A stretch of DNA of 64,000 nt, taken from Sipunculus nudus. Its lineage: Eukaryota; Annelida; Sipuncula; Golfingiida; Sipunculidae. Shown here piece after piece: positions 47,001 through 59,199 of this stretch. Each line of letters begins with the position of its first letter. Within the stretch, counting starts at the first letter, position 1. The position numbers and the translations under genes were made by a program. The stretch covers positions 2,802,339-2,866,338 of the forward strand of contig CM049316.1 in NCBI GenBank assembly GCA_026874595.1, read 5' to 3'. The notes under the pieces were generated by a model. The model saw only the letters and a program-made list of their open reading frames with translations, did not search any database and had not been told where the DNA came from.

Positions 47001-50000
47001 TCCGTCCGGCCGTCTGGTCTTCTATTAGCAGGGCACAAATCGTAACCACGGACCCTAGAAGCCTGTAACTAAAAATCTAGGGAGGTCCATAAAAAATCTC
47101 CTTGGAAACCTGAAATCAGGTCACTGTGACCTATATCCTCCGAGCCTTGGAGCTTGTAAGTACCCCCCTGAATAATAAAAAATTTGATACAATACCTCAA
47201 ATATCTTGATTATTAATGCATGGATTGTCATGAATTTCGCCTTGAATATTGACCATGACCAGTTTTTTCAGTTCCCAAAAAGTGGTGGCGCCACCTATAA
47301 TTTTTCTTATTTTTACAAATATTTTCTATTTTTTTAACTATAAAATGACAACAATCATGTCAGTTTCTCAGCTGTGATTCCATCTAGTGTCCCAAAACCT
47401 GGTGGGTTTATCGATCACAAGTGGATGCCCTGTAGTAATCACCCTGTCTGTCCGTCCATCTGTTTATCTACACAAATTTATTTCCAGAAGATAACTCCAG
47501 GTTTGATTGACATATGGATTTCAAACATGACTTACAAATTGCCCACCACTAAAGAAAGAAACTGTATGATTTTTGGGTCATGAGGTCAGAGGTCAAGGTC
47601 ACAAGACTCACTTATTTAAAAAAAGATTATGGCTGCATTTTAAGCCAAGCTTTTCATCTGAAACTTTCCATCTTGCACATTAAGCTGACTTGCCATGATG
47701 GGGAGAGCATAAATGATTTTGGGGTCACAAGGTCAAAGTTCAAGGTCACAGGGACCATCTGTTTACAAATTAGTTTCCAGATGATAACTCCAGTTTAGTT
47801 TGTTATATTGGTTTCAAACTTAATTTATATATGGCTCACAAATAAAGTAAGAACCCTGTTGATTTTGGTGTCCAAAGGTCAAGGTCACAGGACCAATTTC
47901 TTTAAAGGAATGTGTATGCATTTCAAGGCCAAACTTTTCATCACAAACCTTCCATCTTCAAGATATTACTTACCTTGCCGATAGGGGAAGATTCTTTTCA
48001 ATTTGGGGTCATAGGGTCAAAGGTCAAGGTCACAGGACCCATTTGTTAACAGTTTAGTTTATGGATGTTAGTTCTGCTTTGGCTATACAGTTTGATCTAT
48101 TATTGACCCACCACTTAATTAAGAAATATTTTGATTTTCAGATTCCAGAGGTCAAAGGTGAAGGTCACAGGACTGTCATTCTGTACAATTTCTTCAAAAT
48201 ATCCTTATAGATAAATACAGCTGAGCGTCGAGACCCCTGGGTTCCTAGTTATTGGTCCGACTCTATAATCACAAACCTAATTAACAACCACCCAAATCAT
48301 TGCTTGAATGTCCAATTATGCAAGCTTATAGAAGTATTCAAGTTCTCATCTGGACTCAAGGACCTGGTTAGAATTCCTTGAACACAAGTGTTTGAGCATG
48401 TCATTCAACACTTGGCTACACCCCACAAAAATTGCTCCATGGAATTTCCTTAATTTTTTGTTGATACATTTATTGGTTGAGCTCCAGCTCCTCAGTAATC
48501 ATGCTTTTTAGCCCTCTGCCCTTAGGCTCAGTGATGGGCTATTGTTGTCACCCAAGCTGTCCGGCCGTCCGGCGTCCGTTAACTTTTACCTTGTGAGAGG
48601 GGTATCTTGAAAAGGATTCACCGTCAGAATTTTATTTCCTTGGTAAAGATGTATATCGACAAAATCTCGGTCAAGTTTGAAGATGGGTGACCTTGACCTA
48701 TTTTTCTACATTTTAGAGATGATTATAGAAAATCACTTAGATGCTTATTGCTCAGGAATCATTTGGTGGATTTTCACAAAACTTACTATGATTATTGGGA
48801 CTGATAGTCTGTACCTGCTACACAAGTTTGGTGGCGCCACCTACAATTTCTGATTTTTAATGAATTTTTATCGGATTTTTCAACTTTGGGCTTGTGAGCA
48901 GGATTTCTCTATAAGGATTCACCATAGGAACTTTATTTTTACGGTGAAGATGTATATTGACAAAATCTCGATCAAGTTCGAAGATGGGTGACCTTGACCT
49001 ATTTTTCTACGTTTTAGAGCTGATTATAGAAAAAACATTAAGAAGCTTATTTCTCATAAACCATTGGGTGGATTTACACAATACTTACTATGATCATAGG
49101 GACTGATGGTCTGTAACTGCTGCACAAGTTTGGGGGCACCACCTACAATTTCTGATTTTTAATGCATTTTTCTTAAATTTTTCAACTTTGGCCTTGTGAG
49201 CGGGATATCTCTAAAAAGATTCGCAATAGGAATTTTATTTCTTTGGTGAAGATGTATATCGACAAAATCTTGGTCAAGTTCGAAGATGGGTGACCTTGAC
49301 CTACTTTTCAAGGTCACAGAGCTTATAATAGAATAAAACTTAGAAGCTTATTTTTCAGGAAGCATTTGGTGGATTGTTATGAATCATGGTACATACCTCT
49401 CCATTTTAAATTTATAAGTGAGATATGTACAGATATATACATCCATGTGAAAACAGATATTTAGTACTTGTTACTGTTACCACCTCTAAACACTGTTCTT
49501 TTGGCTGAGGGCTTTTGTCAGCTTCTGCTGATATTCTAGTTGATGCTCTTGTCCTGTTCCCTCCTGACACTCACAAACACACTGTAGAAAATTGTCCAAA
49601 CTTGTGTGTTGTTGATGTGCACCTGTCCTGGAATGTTGGCACAATTTTGTATTCTCAAGCAAGTTACCAGAATTCTGTGTATTTTGCCTGAATGATACAT
49701 TTTCAAAAGAAAATGAAGTCACCCTCTTGCTCCAAATAGATTTTGGTGTGACCTAAGGGGTCTAGGACTGGTTGTAAGGAAGAAAGTTCTTATCAATTAA
49801 CAACATATATAACAGCATAATTTATATATCATTTGTGTCCTTTAACATTTTTGGTAACATACTGGAAAGCACCTAGAGTTGCACACAGAAACCTTAAATA
49901 CACTTGTCATTTATGCAATAATTTATTCCATAATATTTCTGATTATTTACTTTGAAACATAAATGAACTAACGTATAGCTTTTTCATTTCAGTTTATCAG

Positions 50001-53000
50001 AGTGAGGAACAAAAACTTGTTTGTATCCAGCAACGGGTACCTCTGGTTAAAGTAAGTACGCAGTATTATCATGCCTCTGTATTGTATACAAAGTGCATCT
50101 AGTGTATGTGTGAGGAGACCTCCATATTAGGGCCACCACTCTAGTATGGTCACTCTTAGAGGTCCTATAAACATTCACATTTAGTAAATTCCATGTTTCA
50201 TCATCTGTCTGATAATGGGAATCTCTCTATTACAGGCAAACTCCCTATCTATAAGCAATGTTTGTAATTTTATATCCTTCTGTGCTTTATGAGGTATTTG
50301 TGGGAGTCTGGAAAAAATGTAGAAATAGATAAACATTGGGGAAATGTATGTTTACAGACAATACAGCCACACTTGTGTGACTTAACATTCGGAGCACTAC
50401 AACACCACCTGATATTTTGGCCTTCCTTTCATTGTTTATCAGGTGGCTAAACACAAAAAAAGTACCTAGTTTTGTGTTTCCTGGTCCGGGGGATATTTAA
50501 TACGAGTCTCCCTAGGTTTCCTAATACAGGATTTCCTCTTGCAGCTTGATGCATAGATTCCATGTATTAAATGATGATTAACTCAGCTGTACATTTGCAC
50601 TAAACGCTAATGTAATTTTTGGTAAAACATCACACTTTTAATCCCCCAAAAAAATATTTTTTCCTTTTATTTTTGCAATTCAGAGTTGAACATGAACATC
50701 TACACAGATATGATAATGTAAAACTAAATATCACTTACAATGCTAAAGACAACTTTCTGAAGAGCTGTTTGAAGAGGTGTGTTATATTTGGCAAGTATCC
50801 ATGGTTTTCATTGGAGTTTCTTCTGTTTTTGTGTCAGGGCAAAAAGATGCAGTACATAAAGAAACTGATGGATTGGATTAAGGAGAGCAGGTTTAAGCAA
50901 GTCCTTATCATCTCAAGCACATTTGCTCATGAAAGAATCGAAAAACAGCTCACAGGGTAGGTAAAGCTCACAGGGTAGGAAAAGAAGGATTTTTTAGCGA
51001 AATAGAACATTTATCACATGAGAATTTGGTAACCCCCTAAAGCAATCTAAATTTGGTCACCATGAACAAATTGCTGCAAAGTTAAAACCTAATTTCACTA
51101 TTGAGAGCCTGGTAAAAATTCTTTAAAATTAGAGACTTGTAATCCATGACCACACCTCACTTAAAGAAACTAGAGACTTGTAATACATAATTACACTTTA
51201 CTTGGCAAATAATATTACAGTGTCATTATGTGTAAGAAGCATTCTCTTCCTGAGAAATATATGTTGTCTAGGGGTCAGACTGGATGAACTTTAATGGATG
51301 TGTGGCTCAAATCACACAGTTTTCTGAGGTGAGCTGTTTTGCACTGTGATAGGGTGCAGAATGGATACAACACTAACATAAAGCAGCTGATATAATAATA
51401 ATAACATTAGAATAAAGAGTAGAATCTGTGCACACAGTGTCTTTAGGCCTGTAAACAGGCCACGGATGATGCAGTTAGGATCAGAAAATCCAAGACCAAC
51501 AATTTACAGAGAAAACAAAACTGAAACAATGTCAACGGAGAATGAGACCAAAAAAATGTGTTTATCTGAACGGATGATGGTCAGACATTCCACTGTACTA
51601 GTCAGTGTCCCCACAAAATACCAGTCAACCCTCCATCAGTAGTTATATTGCTGCAAAACCAACAGTCAAGCTACCCTTTGTTGTGGAAAGAAAAAGTTGA
51701 ACAGAGACCAAATCTCATATATAAGCGCTATACAGTGCATACTTTGTAAGGCCTATATATCTGCTTGTTCTTCCAGTCAAGAGAAGAATAGAGATACAAT
51801 CCAATTTGCTCAACACTGAGACTAATAACAAAACACCCAAGACTACATGTATGTTTGAAACCATCAAGATTGGTTTCTGGACCAAAACTGGCCACTGCAG
51901 GCTACCACCCTTATGACTGAAAAACATTCAAACACTGGCATGGTTTAACATTACAGAACGCAGTACAGATTCCTGGCCACCCCAAAGCTCCTAGAGGAGA
52001 GAGGTAACGCGCTGAGGGACGAGTGTGGCTGGGTGGAGCTGGAGAGACGAACACCACTAGAAATACTGGCGGGCAGAACTCAGGAAGCGGGGCAAGGGGA
52101 CGCAAAGGAAATATTTATGCCAGGTGGAGGCATTGCTAAACCTCTGTTTGAAATGTGGTAAGTCTGGAAATAGATAGTGAGTTTGTCAGTTGGTGTTACT
52201 GATGTTCTTGTGATGGCCACCAGGTGACAGGGTACTTCTCTGGCAAAGGTAATGTTTTGGTGCATTACCTTAGGATCAACTAACACCCACTCCACACCAG
52301 CTTAATCCATTTTTTCCCAGCAAAACTATTGGTGCAGAGTCTAATATTGAGATTCTCTGTATACAAATAATACAGAAACATTTTCAAACCTAAAAAAATA
52401 TTACATGGTTAAGAAATCCTGATGATTTGAACGCAATTTTGCCATGACTTACTAACAACTTAGCAAGTAATAGATAACAAATGTTGGTTCTATAAAAAGC
52501 TTCTTTCATTTGATAATTTAATCTTTCATTAATTTAAAATAAAGGGCTTGATAGCATCTGCTACAAGTTGAAAATAATTATAGAAAATTGCTATATAATT
52601 GTTGTACATTTCAGCTGTGAGGAGAAATTATCTGCCTTGGTGACCTTAAACTTCTGCTCTGAAGGTGACAATGCTATCGATGCCTTGCAGATGGCTGGGT
52701 TCATAAACTCATTGTACAGCTGGATAGATGTAGAGGTCAGTATTTTGACAATATGCTCATTTATACTAAAAGTATGTAAAGTGACTGCAACAAAAATGTA
52801 TTTTACTTTCAATTTCCACAATATATATATATATATATATTGAAGAAAATTTCCTGCTGTGTATTGTGCAGAACCTACTGTTAACTTGTACATGTTTATG
52901 TTGCTCTAAAATTAAAAAAAAGTGCATAATAATTAAATAAGCCACATTTTTTTTAAGAAATGCCACAAATCTACACAACACACTGGTGGATGGAGGGTGC

Positions 53001-53056
53001 CATCATCATGGAAGTTGACCTTTGGAAGCAGATTTGAGCAGCATATATTCTTATAA
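40991..53056 (+). CDS. PSMG2: Proteasome assembly chaperone 2 (PAC2), complete gene
   Basis: Seven coding exons: 40991-41047, 46458-46632, 49993-50051, 50838-50956, 51957-52157, 52615-52735 and 52958-53056. They join in frame to 831 nt (276 residues plus stop; the human protein is 264). All introns are GT-AG. Family signatures appear in order: an MF(I/V)P start, PAVSVGNIGQL leading into LLISTL, the conserved PGGGI in exon 5, SEGDN in exon 6, and W-x-V/I-PSSW-x-L-x-FGS near the C-terminus. In known animals PAC2 pairs with PAC1 (PSMG1) to scaffold the 20S proteasome alpha ring and block off-pathway dimers; it is cytosolic/nuclear with no signal or membrane segment, consistent with this sequence. 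Introns 1 (5.4 kb) and 2 (3.4 kb) are filled with modular repeats; introns 3-6 are short. It lies tail to tail with STX16. The orthology call is strong. Confidence 0.96.
41318..41690 (+). repeat. Modular repeat unit in PSMG2 intron 1
   Basis: Starts TTAGCTCAGCTGAC with its hairpin partner ATCTGAGCTA, then (GTCC/GTCT)n, one ~300-bp module and a degenerate palindrome (GGTGCGCCACC). Same family as 7179-9393. Confidence 0.85.
41691..43160 (+). repeat. Related repeat family, GTGCGGCGTCGTCTG-headed
   Basis: Head TTAGCAAACCTGTGAGCTTATG, then GTGCGGCGTCGTCTGTCGTG, then diverged ~180-bp modules ending in GGTGGCGCCACC (42149-42160) and several weaker copies. Boundaries beyond about 42700 are uncertain. 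Confidence 0.6.
43161..43980. repeat. Two short intronic tandem repeats
   Basis: At 43270-43530 a ~35-bp unit (AGGTCAAGAGTTCACTCAGT with AGCCAGGT) recurs irregularly. At 43655-43970 a ~125-bp unit with a TACAAGAC(A/T)GGTGGTGCCA core occurs three times. Confidence 0.75.
44170..44467 (+). repeat. Modular repeat fragment, interrupted
   Basis: A ~300-bp module of the 7179-type family, cut at TCTGCAGACTGGT just before its palindrome by the element at 44468-45884. Its T-rich continuation resumes near 45917. Confidence 0.8.
44468..45884. mobile_element. Nested element with 14-bp perfect terminal inverted repeats
   Basis: Begins GTATCCGCCAAAAT and ends ATTTTGGCGGATAC, an exact 14-bp inverted pair. 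The left end also forms its own hairpin with TTTTGCGGATAC at 44485-44496. The interior is about four ~290-bp modules, each with a TTTTTGCACAGTGTCC...GTCTG block, a GGGAACCGTTTGACC-type block and a GGTGGC(G/A)CCACC palindrome (44782, 44930, 45059). It has landed inside another repeat module. No protein is encoded. Confidence 0.8.
46040..46110 (+). repeat. 3' terminus of the modular repeat
   Basis: CAGTCAGCTGAGTGTCATGA and then GGGTCACTTGTTTT, the same end block as at 11000-11035. It closes the composite that began at 41318. Confidence 0.8.
46458..46632 (+). CDS. PSMG2: PSMG2 coding exon 2
   Basis: Follows TTTTTCAG. Opens PAVSVGNIGQL, the most conserved block of the family, and ends in phase 1 at GTAAGG. 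Confidence 0.95.
46949..48240 (+). repeat. Modular repeat composite in PSMG2 intron 2
   Basis: Opens ATAGCTCAGCTGACTGAAAG with a partial hairpin partner, then GTCCGTCCGGCCGTCTGG, one module ending GGTGGCGCCACC (47284-47295), then three or four ~190-bp units marked by GGTCAAGGTCACAGGACC, and closes with CAGCTGAGCGTCGAGACCCC at about 48222. Confidence 0.8.
48510..49400 (+). repeat. GGGCTATTGTTGTCACCC-headed repeat, three modules
   Basis: Head AGCCCTCTGCCCTTAGG pairs with GATGGGCTA, then CAAGCTGTCCGGCCGTCCGG, then three ~310-bp modules with CAAAATCTCG(G/A)TCAAGTT and GATGGGTGACCTTGACCTA. The first ends with GGTGGCGCCACC (48830-48841). An inverted copy of the same family lies at 60310-60970 in an STX16 intron. 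Confidence 0.85.
49993..50051 (+). CDS. PSMG2: PSMG2 coding exon 3
   Basis: Follows CATTTCAG. Encodes YQSEEQKLVCIQQRVPLVK after completing the split Val codon, and ends in phase 0 at GTAAGT. Too short to be seen as an ORF, but required by frame and homology. Confidence 0.92.
50838..50956 (+). CDS. PSMG2: PSMG2 coding exon 4
   Basis: Follows TTGTGTCAG. Encodes GKKMQYIKKLMDWIKESRF and the LIISST strand, and ends in phase 2 at GTAGGT. A 15-bp direct repeat duplicates the donor 18 nt downstream. Confidence 0.94.
51957..52157 (+). CDS. PSMG2: PSMG2 coding exon 5
   Basis: Follows ACATTACAG. Encodes TQYRFLATPKLL through to PGGGIAKPLFEM, including the conserved PGGGI loop, and ends in phase 2 at GTAAGT. 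Confidence 0.95.
52615..52735 (+). CDS. PSMG2: PSMG2 coding exon 6
   Basis: Follows CATTTCAG. Encodes CEEKLSALVTLNFCSEGDN and the helix ending SWIDVE, and ends in phase 0 at a weaker GTCAGT donor. Confidence 0.94.
52821..52840. repeat. (AT)n microsatellite
   Basis: Ten AT units in PSMG2 intron 6. Confidence 0.9.
52958..53056 (+). CDS. PSMG2: PSMG2 coding exon 7 with stop
   Basis: Follows TTTTTTTTAAG. Encodes the conserved GGWRVPSSWKLTFGSRF and a hydrophobic tail HIFL, then TAA at 53054-53056. Confidence 0.94.
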   Translation, partial: KCHKSTQHTGGWRVPSSWKLTFGSRFEQHIFL

Positions 53057-53272
53057 ACATTAGTGTATAAGAGAACAGTTCAAGTGAGGCCATTGATCAA
53101 CTCAAGTCACCTACTCGTCAAATTGCAAGGAGGGCTGAGTCAACCAACCATCCACAACACCTACAAAAGCTCATTACACAGATCTTTACTGTCATTGTGT
53201 ATGGTTTTTGTAAAGAGGTGTTGTTTTGACATTTTTTGTTGGGTTTTGCCATGAGAAGACAAGACAACTTGT

Positions 53273-53910
53273 TGGAAAATTTGTAATATGCTCTATGATT
53301 TGCTGACTGGTCAGGCGATCCTGGTGTTGTACAATTTGTAATATGGATAATATGTTATATGCTCTATGATTGGCTGACTGGTCAGGTGATCCTGGTGTTG
53401 GAAAATTTGTAATATGGATAATCTGTTGTTTGCTCTATGATTGGCTGACTGTTCAGGCTATCCTGGTGTTGGACAATTTGTAATATGCTCTATGATTGGC
53501 TGACAGGTCATGTGATCCTGGTGTTGGACAGTTTGTTATATGCTCTATGATTTGCTGACTGGTCAGGTGATCCTGGTGTTGGACAATTTGTTATATGCTC
53601 TGTGATTGGCTGACAGGTCAGGTGATCCTGGTGTTGGACAATTTGTAATATGCTCTATGATTGGCTGACTGATCAGGTGATCCTGGTGTTGGACAATTTG
53701 AATTATGCTCTATGATTGGCTGACTGTTCAGGCTATCCTGGTGTTGGACAGTTTGTAATATGCTCTATGATTGGCTGACTGGTCAGGCGATCCTGGTGTT
53801 TGACAATTTGTTACATGCTCTATGATTGGCTGACTGGTCAGGCGATCCTGGTGTTGGACAATTCGTAATATGCTCTATGATTGGCTGACTGGTCAGGTGA
53901 TCCTGGTGTT
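53273..53910. repeat. 55-bp tandem repeat
   Basis: About eleven copies of a 55-bp unit containing TGCTCTATGATTGGCTGACT and CAGG(T/C)GATCCTGGTGTTGG. It begins about 215 bp after the PSMG2 stop, so it may lie in or just beyond the 3' UTR. The second unit carries a short extra ATGGATAATATGTT-like insertion. Confidence 0.94.
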
Positions 53911-56900
53911 GACCAGGATGAATCATACATTTGTGCGACTCAGAAATGCACTTCCATGTCAGTGGTAAGCCAGCCCTTGGCAAGGTGTTATATGTGTTGA
54001 TTAAATGCTGTATAAGAGCCTGTTTGACTGGCTGCCAGCTGCATCATAAACCAAATACACTTTTAAGTGCGTGGCTGCCAGGAGTCTCCATGACAACCAG
54101 GAAGGGTGTCACATGATAAACCCTTGACACTCAGACTGGCAGGTCAATGGTTCAATTGTGTTGTCACTCTTATGGTGTCAGTCATGTTGAGATGTAAATT
54201 TGTCAGAGATTTATATGCTATATTAAGGCAAAAATTAAACATAGCCAAACCTGTATACCATATTTAAGTACTGTTATACAACTTTAAGTTGTATTTAAAA
54301 AGAAAACTAGGAAAATTCTGTCATTTGACACAGGTTTGTTTATGAATTATGATCAGTTGTTGTATAGCAGGTCGAGTGAATGTACCTATCTGGTTATATA
54401 AATGAGTAAATCTTTTAGAGGCAGAGACATGTTAATATTCTCACGAGTATCATTCACAGACAACAAATAAATCCACATTTTCATTCATACATGTTTTTTT
54501 TTTGTTATTTTCTTAACCATTTGATATGCCAGCACAGTATGACTAGACTGTACATAGATTTATACATATATACAAGTGATGGAGTTATTATATATCATCA
54601 AAGAAATATATATATAAAATATATATATATATATATATATTACTTATATATATTTCACTTTAAATAATATAATTATATATATATACATATATATGTTCAC
54701 ATTAAACATTTTATGTATTTTTCTGCAATCTGTATTATGTCTCTAGAGAAAATTGACATCAAGAGATAACTGAACAAAACAACAACAAACAGTGACATAC
54801 AGCGCTGAGATTCAACATGTTCAGCTGTGGAGTATGAAGTGACGGTGTCTGAATCTGTGACCAATCAATACATGTTGTATCTGGACTGACTGCCTGGTAT
54901 TAATTATACTGTGTGCTTGCTTCACAGTAACATCACATTATGTATAAGGAATGTACTGAACACAACTACCCCCACAGCTAAACATGGAATCTCTGCTTTT
55001 AAATGAAAAGTGATACAAATTGAAAATTATTAATATTCTATTTTAAGTGGTGTAGAAAAGAAATAAACTGCACACATACATGACTATTCTGTTATGTTCA
55101 TTTTGGCCATATTACATTAATGGATTACATAAACACACAAGCTTTGTTCTCGAAAGGATTTACCATGTCATCTTTACAGTGCCTAGTCTTGCTATGTAAC
55201 CTTGTAAACACAAACTCCAATATGGTGATCTGAAAGGACTGAATAAAAGTAGCTATCATGTTTTTGGCTATTGTAATTATTAAAGAAAAAGAGAGCCATC
55301 ACATACACAAATTTAACTTAACAAAAAACAAGGTATAGTGTCATCCTTCAATGGCTGTTTGACAACACTGGTTTGTTAGAGAGTTTCTGAAATTTGGAGA
55401 GAAAGGGGCTCTGCCGTATGCAGCAGCTAAAGGAGAACCTGGCTTTCAATAAACTACAACACTGAATAATTCTGAGGGACACAGGAGCAGAGTCTGACAT
55501 CATCAGTAATATCAAACTATACATAAACCTTTACCTTTCCTGCCCAATACACAGTGTTCCCTGGTTTGAGCAACCCCTACACCAAGTAAGCACCTGCGGT
55601 TGACAATTGTTTTACTTGGCAGAGAGGGTGGTTGCTTAAAGCAGGGAGTACTGTATAATAACCCAAAAACAGAACAACTGATACAGTAGTTGGAAAACAC
55701 TAACTCCCATCAAATTATGTACTCAGCAACACAGATTTCTACAGAAAGGAGATGATGTATATTTGATCAAATATGAGATGACACAATACACCCTGACTTA
55801 ACTTCAACAAAATTTTTGGAAACCAACAAGGACGTCCACAATGCAAGATATAGCTAAGTTGTTGTACTCTATTTGACTGAAACTGACACATTTGCACAAA
55901 AACAACAGTATTCTACTACACTTACTGAATAAAAGTCTTTAAAGAAGTACATTGACTTCAAACTTACCAGAAAACAGATTCAAGACAAAACAATTTAGGC
56001 CATGACAAGCGGAGTATATTACTGTACAGATATCAAATATGATAAACCATTCTGCAGCTAGTTGACAATATGAGCTACAGTCCCCGCCTTATAGAATATC
56101 TAGTTTTTTAAACAAACATTTTTTTTAATAAATAATATGACCAGGTTCACATGAATCATTATGATTTTAAAGTTTTAGATGATTCTATGTGTTGACTTTT
56201 AAGTACTTCCTCCAATTAAAACAAAAATTACTTGTGCTGTAAACATTATGATCTAAGTAGTCCTTAACTGTAGTACACAAGGATATGAATTTAATAATCA
56301 TGAATTCAAATACCCTTAAAAGGAAAATTTAAATTCAGCTCCATATGTACTACAGATTGGGACTGCAAAATATTTAAATAAGCCACAAACTGCTTAACTG
56401 CAAAGCTAATACATCAGGATTAAATGTATTCTATTAAACTGCTGATTTGTGCTTTTATATCGCTACTAGTACTTGCATTTCCATTGTAATAATTCATACT
56501 TACCTCATAATTAAACTGTTATTCATTCAACTAACAATTCAATTTTTATTTATACAAATGTTCATAATTCAATTTTTATACTATTCATGCAGTTGCAAAT
56601 ACTGAAAAGTTTAAATTTCTCAATGTGTAACTGCTTATAGCTCAACTATAATTTCTTTAACCTAAGGGTTCATTTTTTTATTCTGCTACTAATCTAAAAA
56701 TCAAATGGTGATAATCAACCACAGGATAGGCAAGATTTTTTTCCAAATTTGATAAATCCCAGAAAAATTCTTAGTATTTTGGTTTTGGTGGGAGATCCTG
56801 TAATCTTTTTGGTGTATGGCAAGATGAGCTACTTTTTTCTCTGGCCTCATCTGGCCAAGCTTAACACGGACAGGACACACAGATGATATTGAACACAAAC

Positions 56901-59019
56901 CTTGAGCGCACCTTTTGGGCTCAATAAACATGATGGCAAACAAGGTTAAAAGTATCATTACCTATACTGCCTCTACACTTAAATTGCACATATAAATACA
57001 TAAACCATGTTTGTGTGTATGTTTGTGTACAGACACGAACAGAACGTTCAAAGCAGAAAGGTGGTATAACCACATTAAATAATACAGTGTTGGTACAAAC
57101 ACAGGACTGTTTTTACACAGGACTAAAACTGGATCTTAACAAGTGGAATGTTTCTTTTGCAATAAATTAACATGGTGTTCATATTCAGCAGTTCTTAAGA
57201 CTTAACAATGAACATTTACATAGATTTGTGCTTCTATCATTTGAATCATTTCTGATGGATGACATGTTATTATGGTTACAGTTTGACTATACATCAAATT
57301 GAATCATCATCTTTTAACAAGTACAGTACCATCCTGGCTTCCAATCACAGAATCAAGGTTTTAACTATAATTTATCTGATGAATGGGTTGCCCTCAAACA
57401 GGTCTTCATTAATAATTCTAGTGATATTACTTCTGCATCTCAGTGCCCTCTGGTGTTCAATCAGCAAAACATAACAAGTAAGTCATTCATTCACAATCAT
57501 CCCTATGAGTATCCTCTTACATAAGAATGGACTGGAAACATAAATAGAAGTATTTCCTCTGTAATGTGCCAGTAAATCATGAATTAGACTACTGTTTAAC
57601 CAAAATGTGAGATATCTAAAGCATGTGAATCATTCAAAATTTCAAAACCAGATGGCACTGACCACCAAATGCAGTATTACCATAAATAACAATAACTGTC
57701 TTCCAAGGATCCCCGCCATGATTAAAATGGACCACAAAAAAAAATTTTTCACTGATGGTGAACAAGGTTCAACTGCCCAATGTTACAATTAAATACATAT
57801 CAATATATTATTCAGTTATCATTCCTTCTGAGATTCAAATCTTTCAAGATTAAAACATTCATTTAAATGTATGAAGAAGATGTAATTATATCTATGAAAA
57901 TAAAATCTGGCACTTAAATATTGCAACTCCCCACCTTTCCCCTATCATAACACAATTGCGTTTTCTCTTATATATCTGCATTTTTTATGGATACATGTCC
58001 ATCATTGTGAAACATTATACTGTTCTCAAAAAAGCTGACTTTATAGGTTAAATAGAACCTCACTGTATTGAAGTCAATCCAAAGTTCAACACAAGGGTTT
58101 TTACTGCTGATATAATTATTTTATCAAGGATGTGCGGCTCATGATGTCAACACCAGCAGGGCCTCTGAGCTGACACAAACAGGTATTATAGTATTTGTGC
58201 TGCTTAGTATTTGTGCTGGTTTCACTCTTGTAAAATTCATGGGAAAATATGAATTTAACTGCACCTTTGATAAAGTTGACTTGAAATTAAATTTTTGTCA
58301 AACTAAATCACATATACTTAGAAGTGTCCACACTGTTAACACAATTAACTTTTTATGCCCACAGGAAAATGCTAAATGTATATAATGAATGTCTGTATAA
58401 GTGATTGCCCAGGGGTATGCTCATGTTATAAAATGCAGTTTTGACAGTAAAGTACAGATACAGTTGCTCCCTCTTATATGCAAGTTACCAAACAGAATAT
58501 TATTGCTCTATTCAAGAAATTCTAAAAATAAAGTGATGCTTTCATGAGTAAACTGCCCTAATATGCAACAATGAAAGGAAACACTTGCCTTCTGTATATG
58601 AACATCTGGACAAAAAAGTAACAGAAATGAACTGCAGGGCATGGTTTGTCAAGTGTTCTGATATAAAGAAACAAAATCATTAATTTTTATTGATTTACTA
58701 TGATATATTTAGTATTACAGATCACTATGGTATACAATACTCTGTTGCAGATGAGAATTTATTTTCCTAAGATAATCAGAGTATGTGAAATAAAATGCCA
58801 AAGTCACTTTGTCTGCAGTGGCCATAAAAATTTAATAGCCAATTAATATGGGCAACACTTTTAGCAAATACAGAAATTTTCTTGGAACACTGGATACAAA
58901 TGACTTTATTAATGTATATTTGTAAGTTATCTGCTCAGAAACAAGCTCTTGCATATAAGTGGACTCAACTGTATATACATTTATGAACAGATATTTTAAT
59001 AATAAATTATCAGCACCAT
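53911..59019. other. Intergenic or 3'-UTR sequence between PSMG2 and STX16
   Basis: Five kilobases with almost no dispersed repeat, in contrast to both flanks. It has irregular AT tracts at 54607-54700 and no exon I can support. Part is probably the STX16 3' UTR (minus strand), since that gene's stop is at 59020-59022, but no single polyadenylation site can be chosen. Confidence 0.45.
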
Positions 59020-59199
59020 TCATCGTGTTGCAATCAAAATAATTATTAATATTATAATGATGATAAACAATATCAGTATCACATACATTTTTCTATTTTT
59101 CTTCTGGTATTTTTCGGCTTTCTGAAGCTGCTGTAATCCTTTCTCCACCCGGGTTGACGTTTGTTCTATGTTGTAGTCTATTCTGTCTAAAATGGTGCC
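59020..59199 (-). CDS. STX16: STX16 last coding exon
   Basis: 60 codons including the stop. Encodes the second half of the SNARE helix from [13 protein letters not shown], then KYQKKNRKM and the membrane anchor. Preceded on the minus strand by TGTGTTTCAG. Confidence 0.96.
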   Translation of the reverse strand, partial: GTILDRIDYNIEQTSTRVEKGLQQLQKAEKYQKKNRKMYVILILFIIIIILIIILIATR

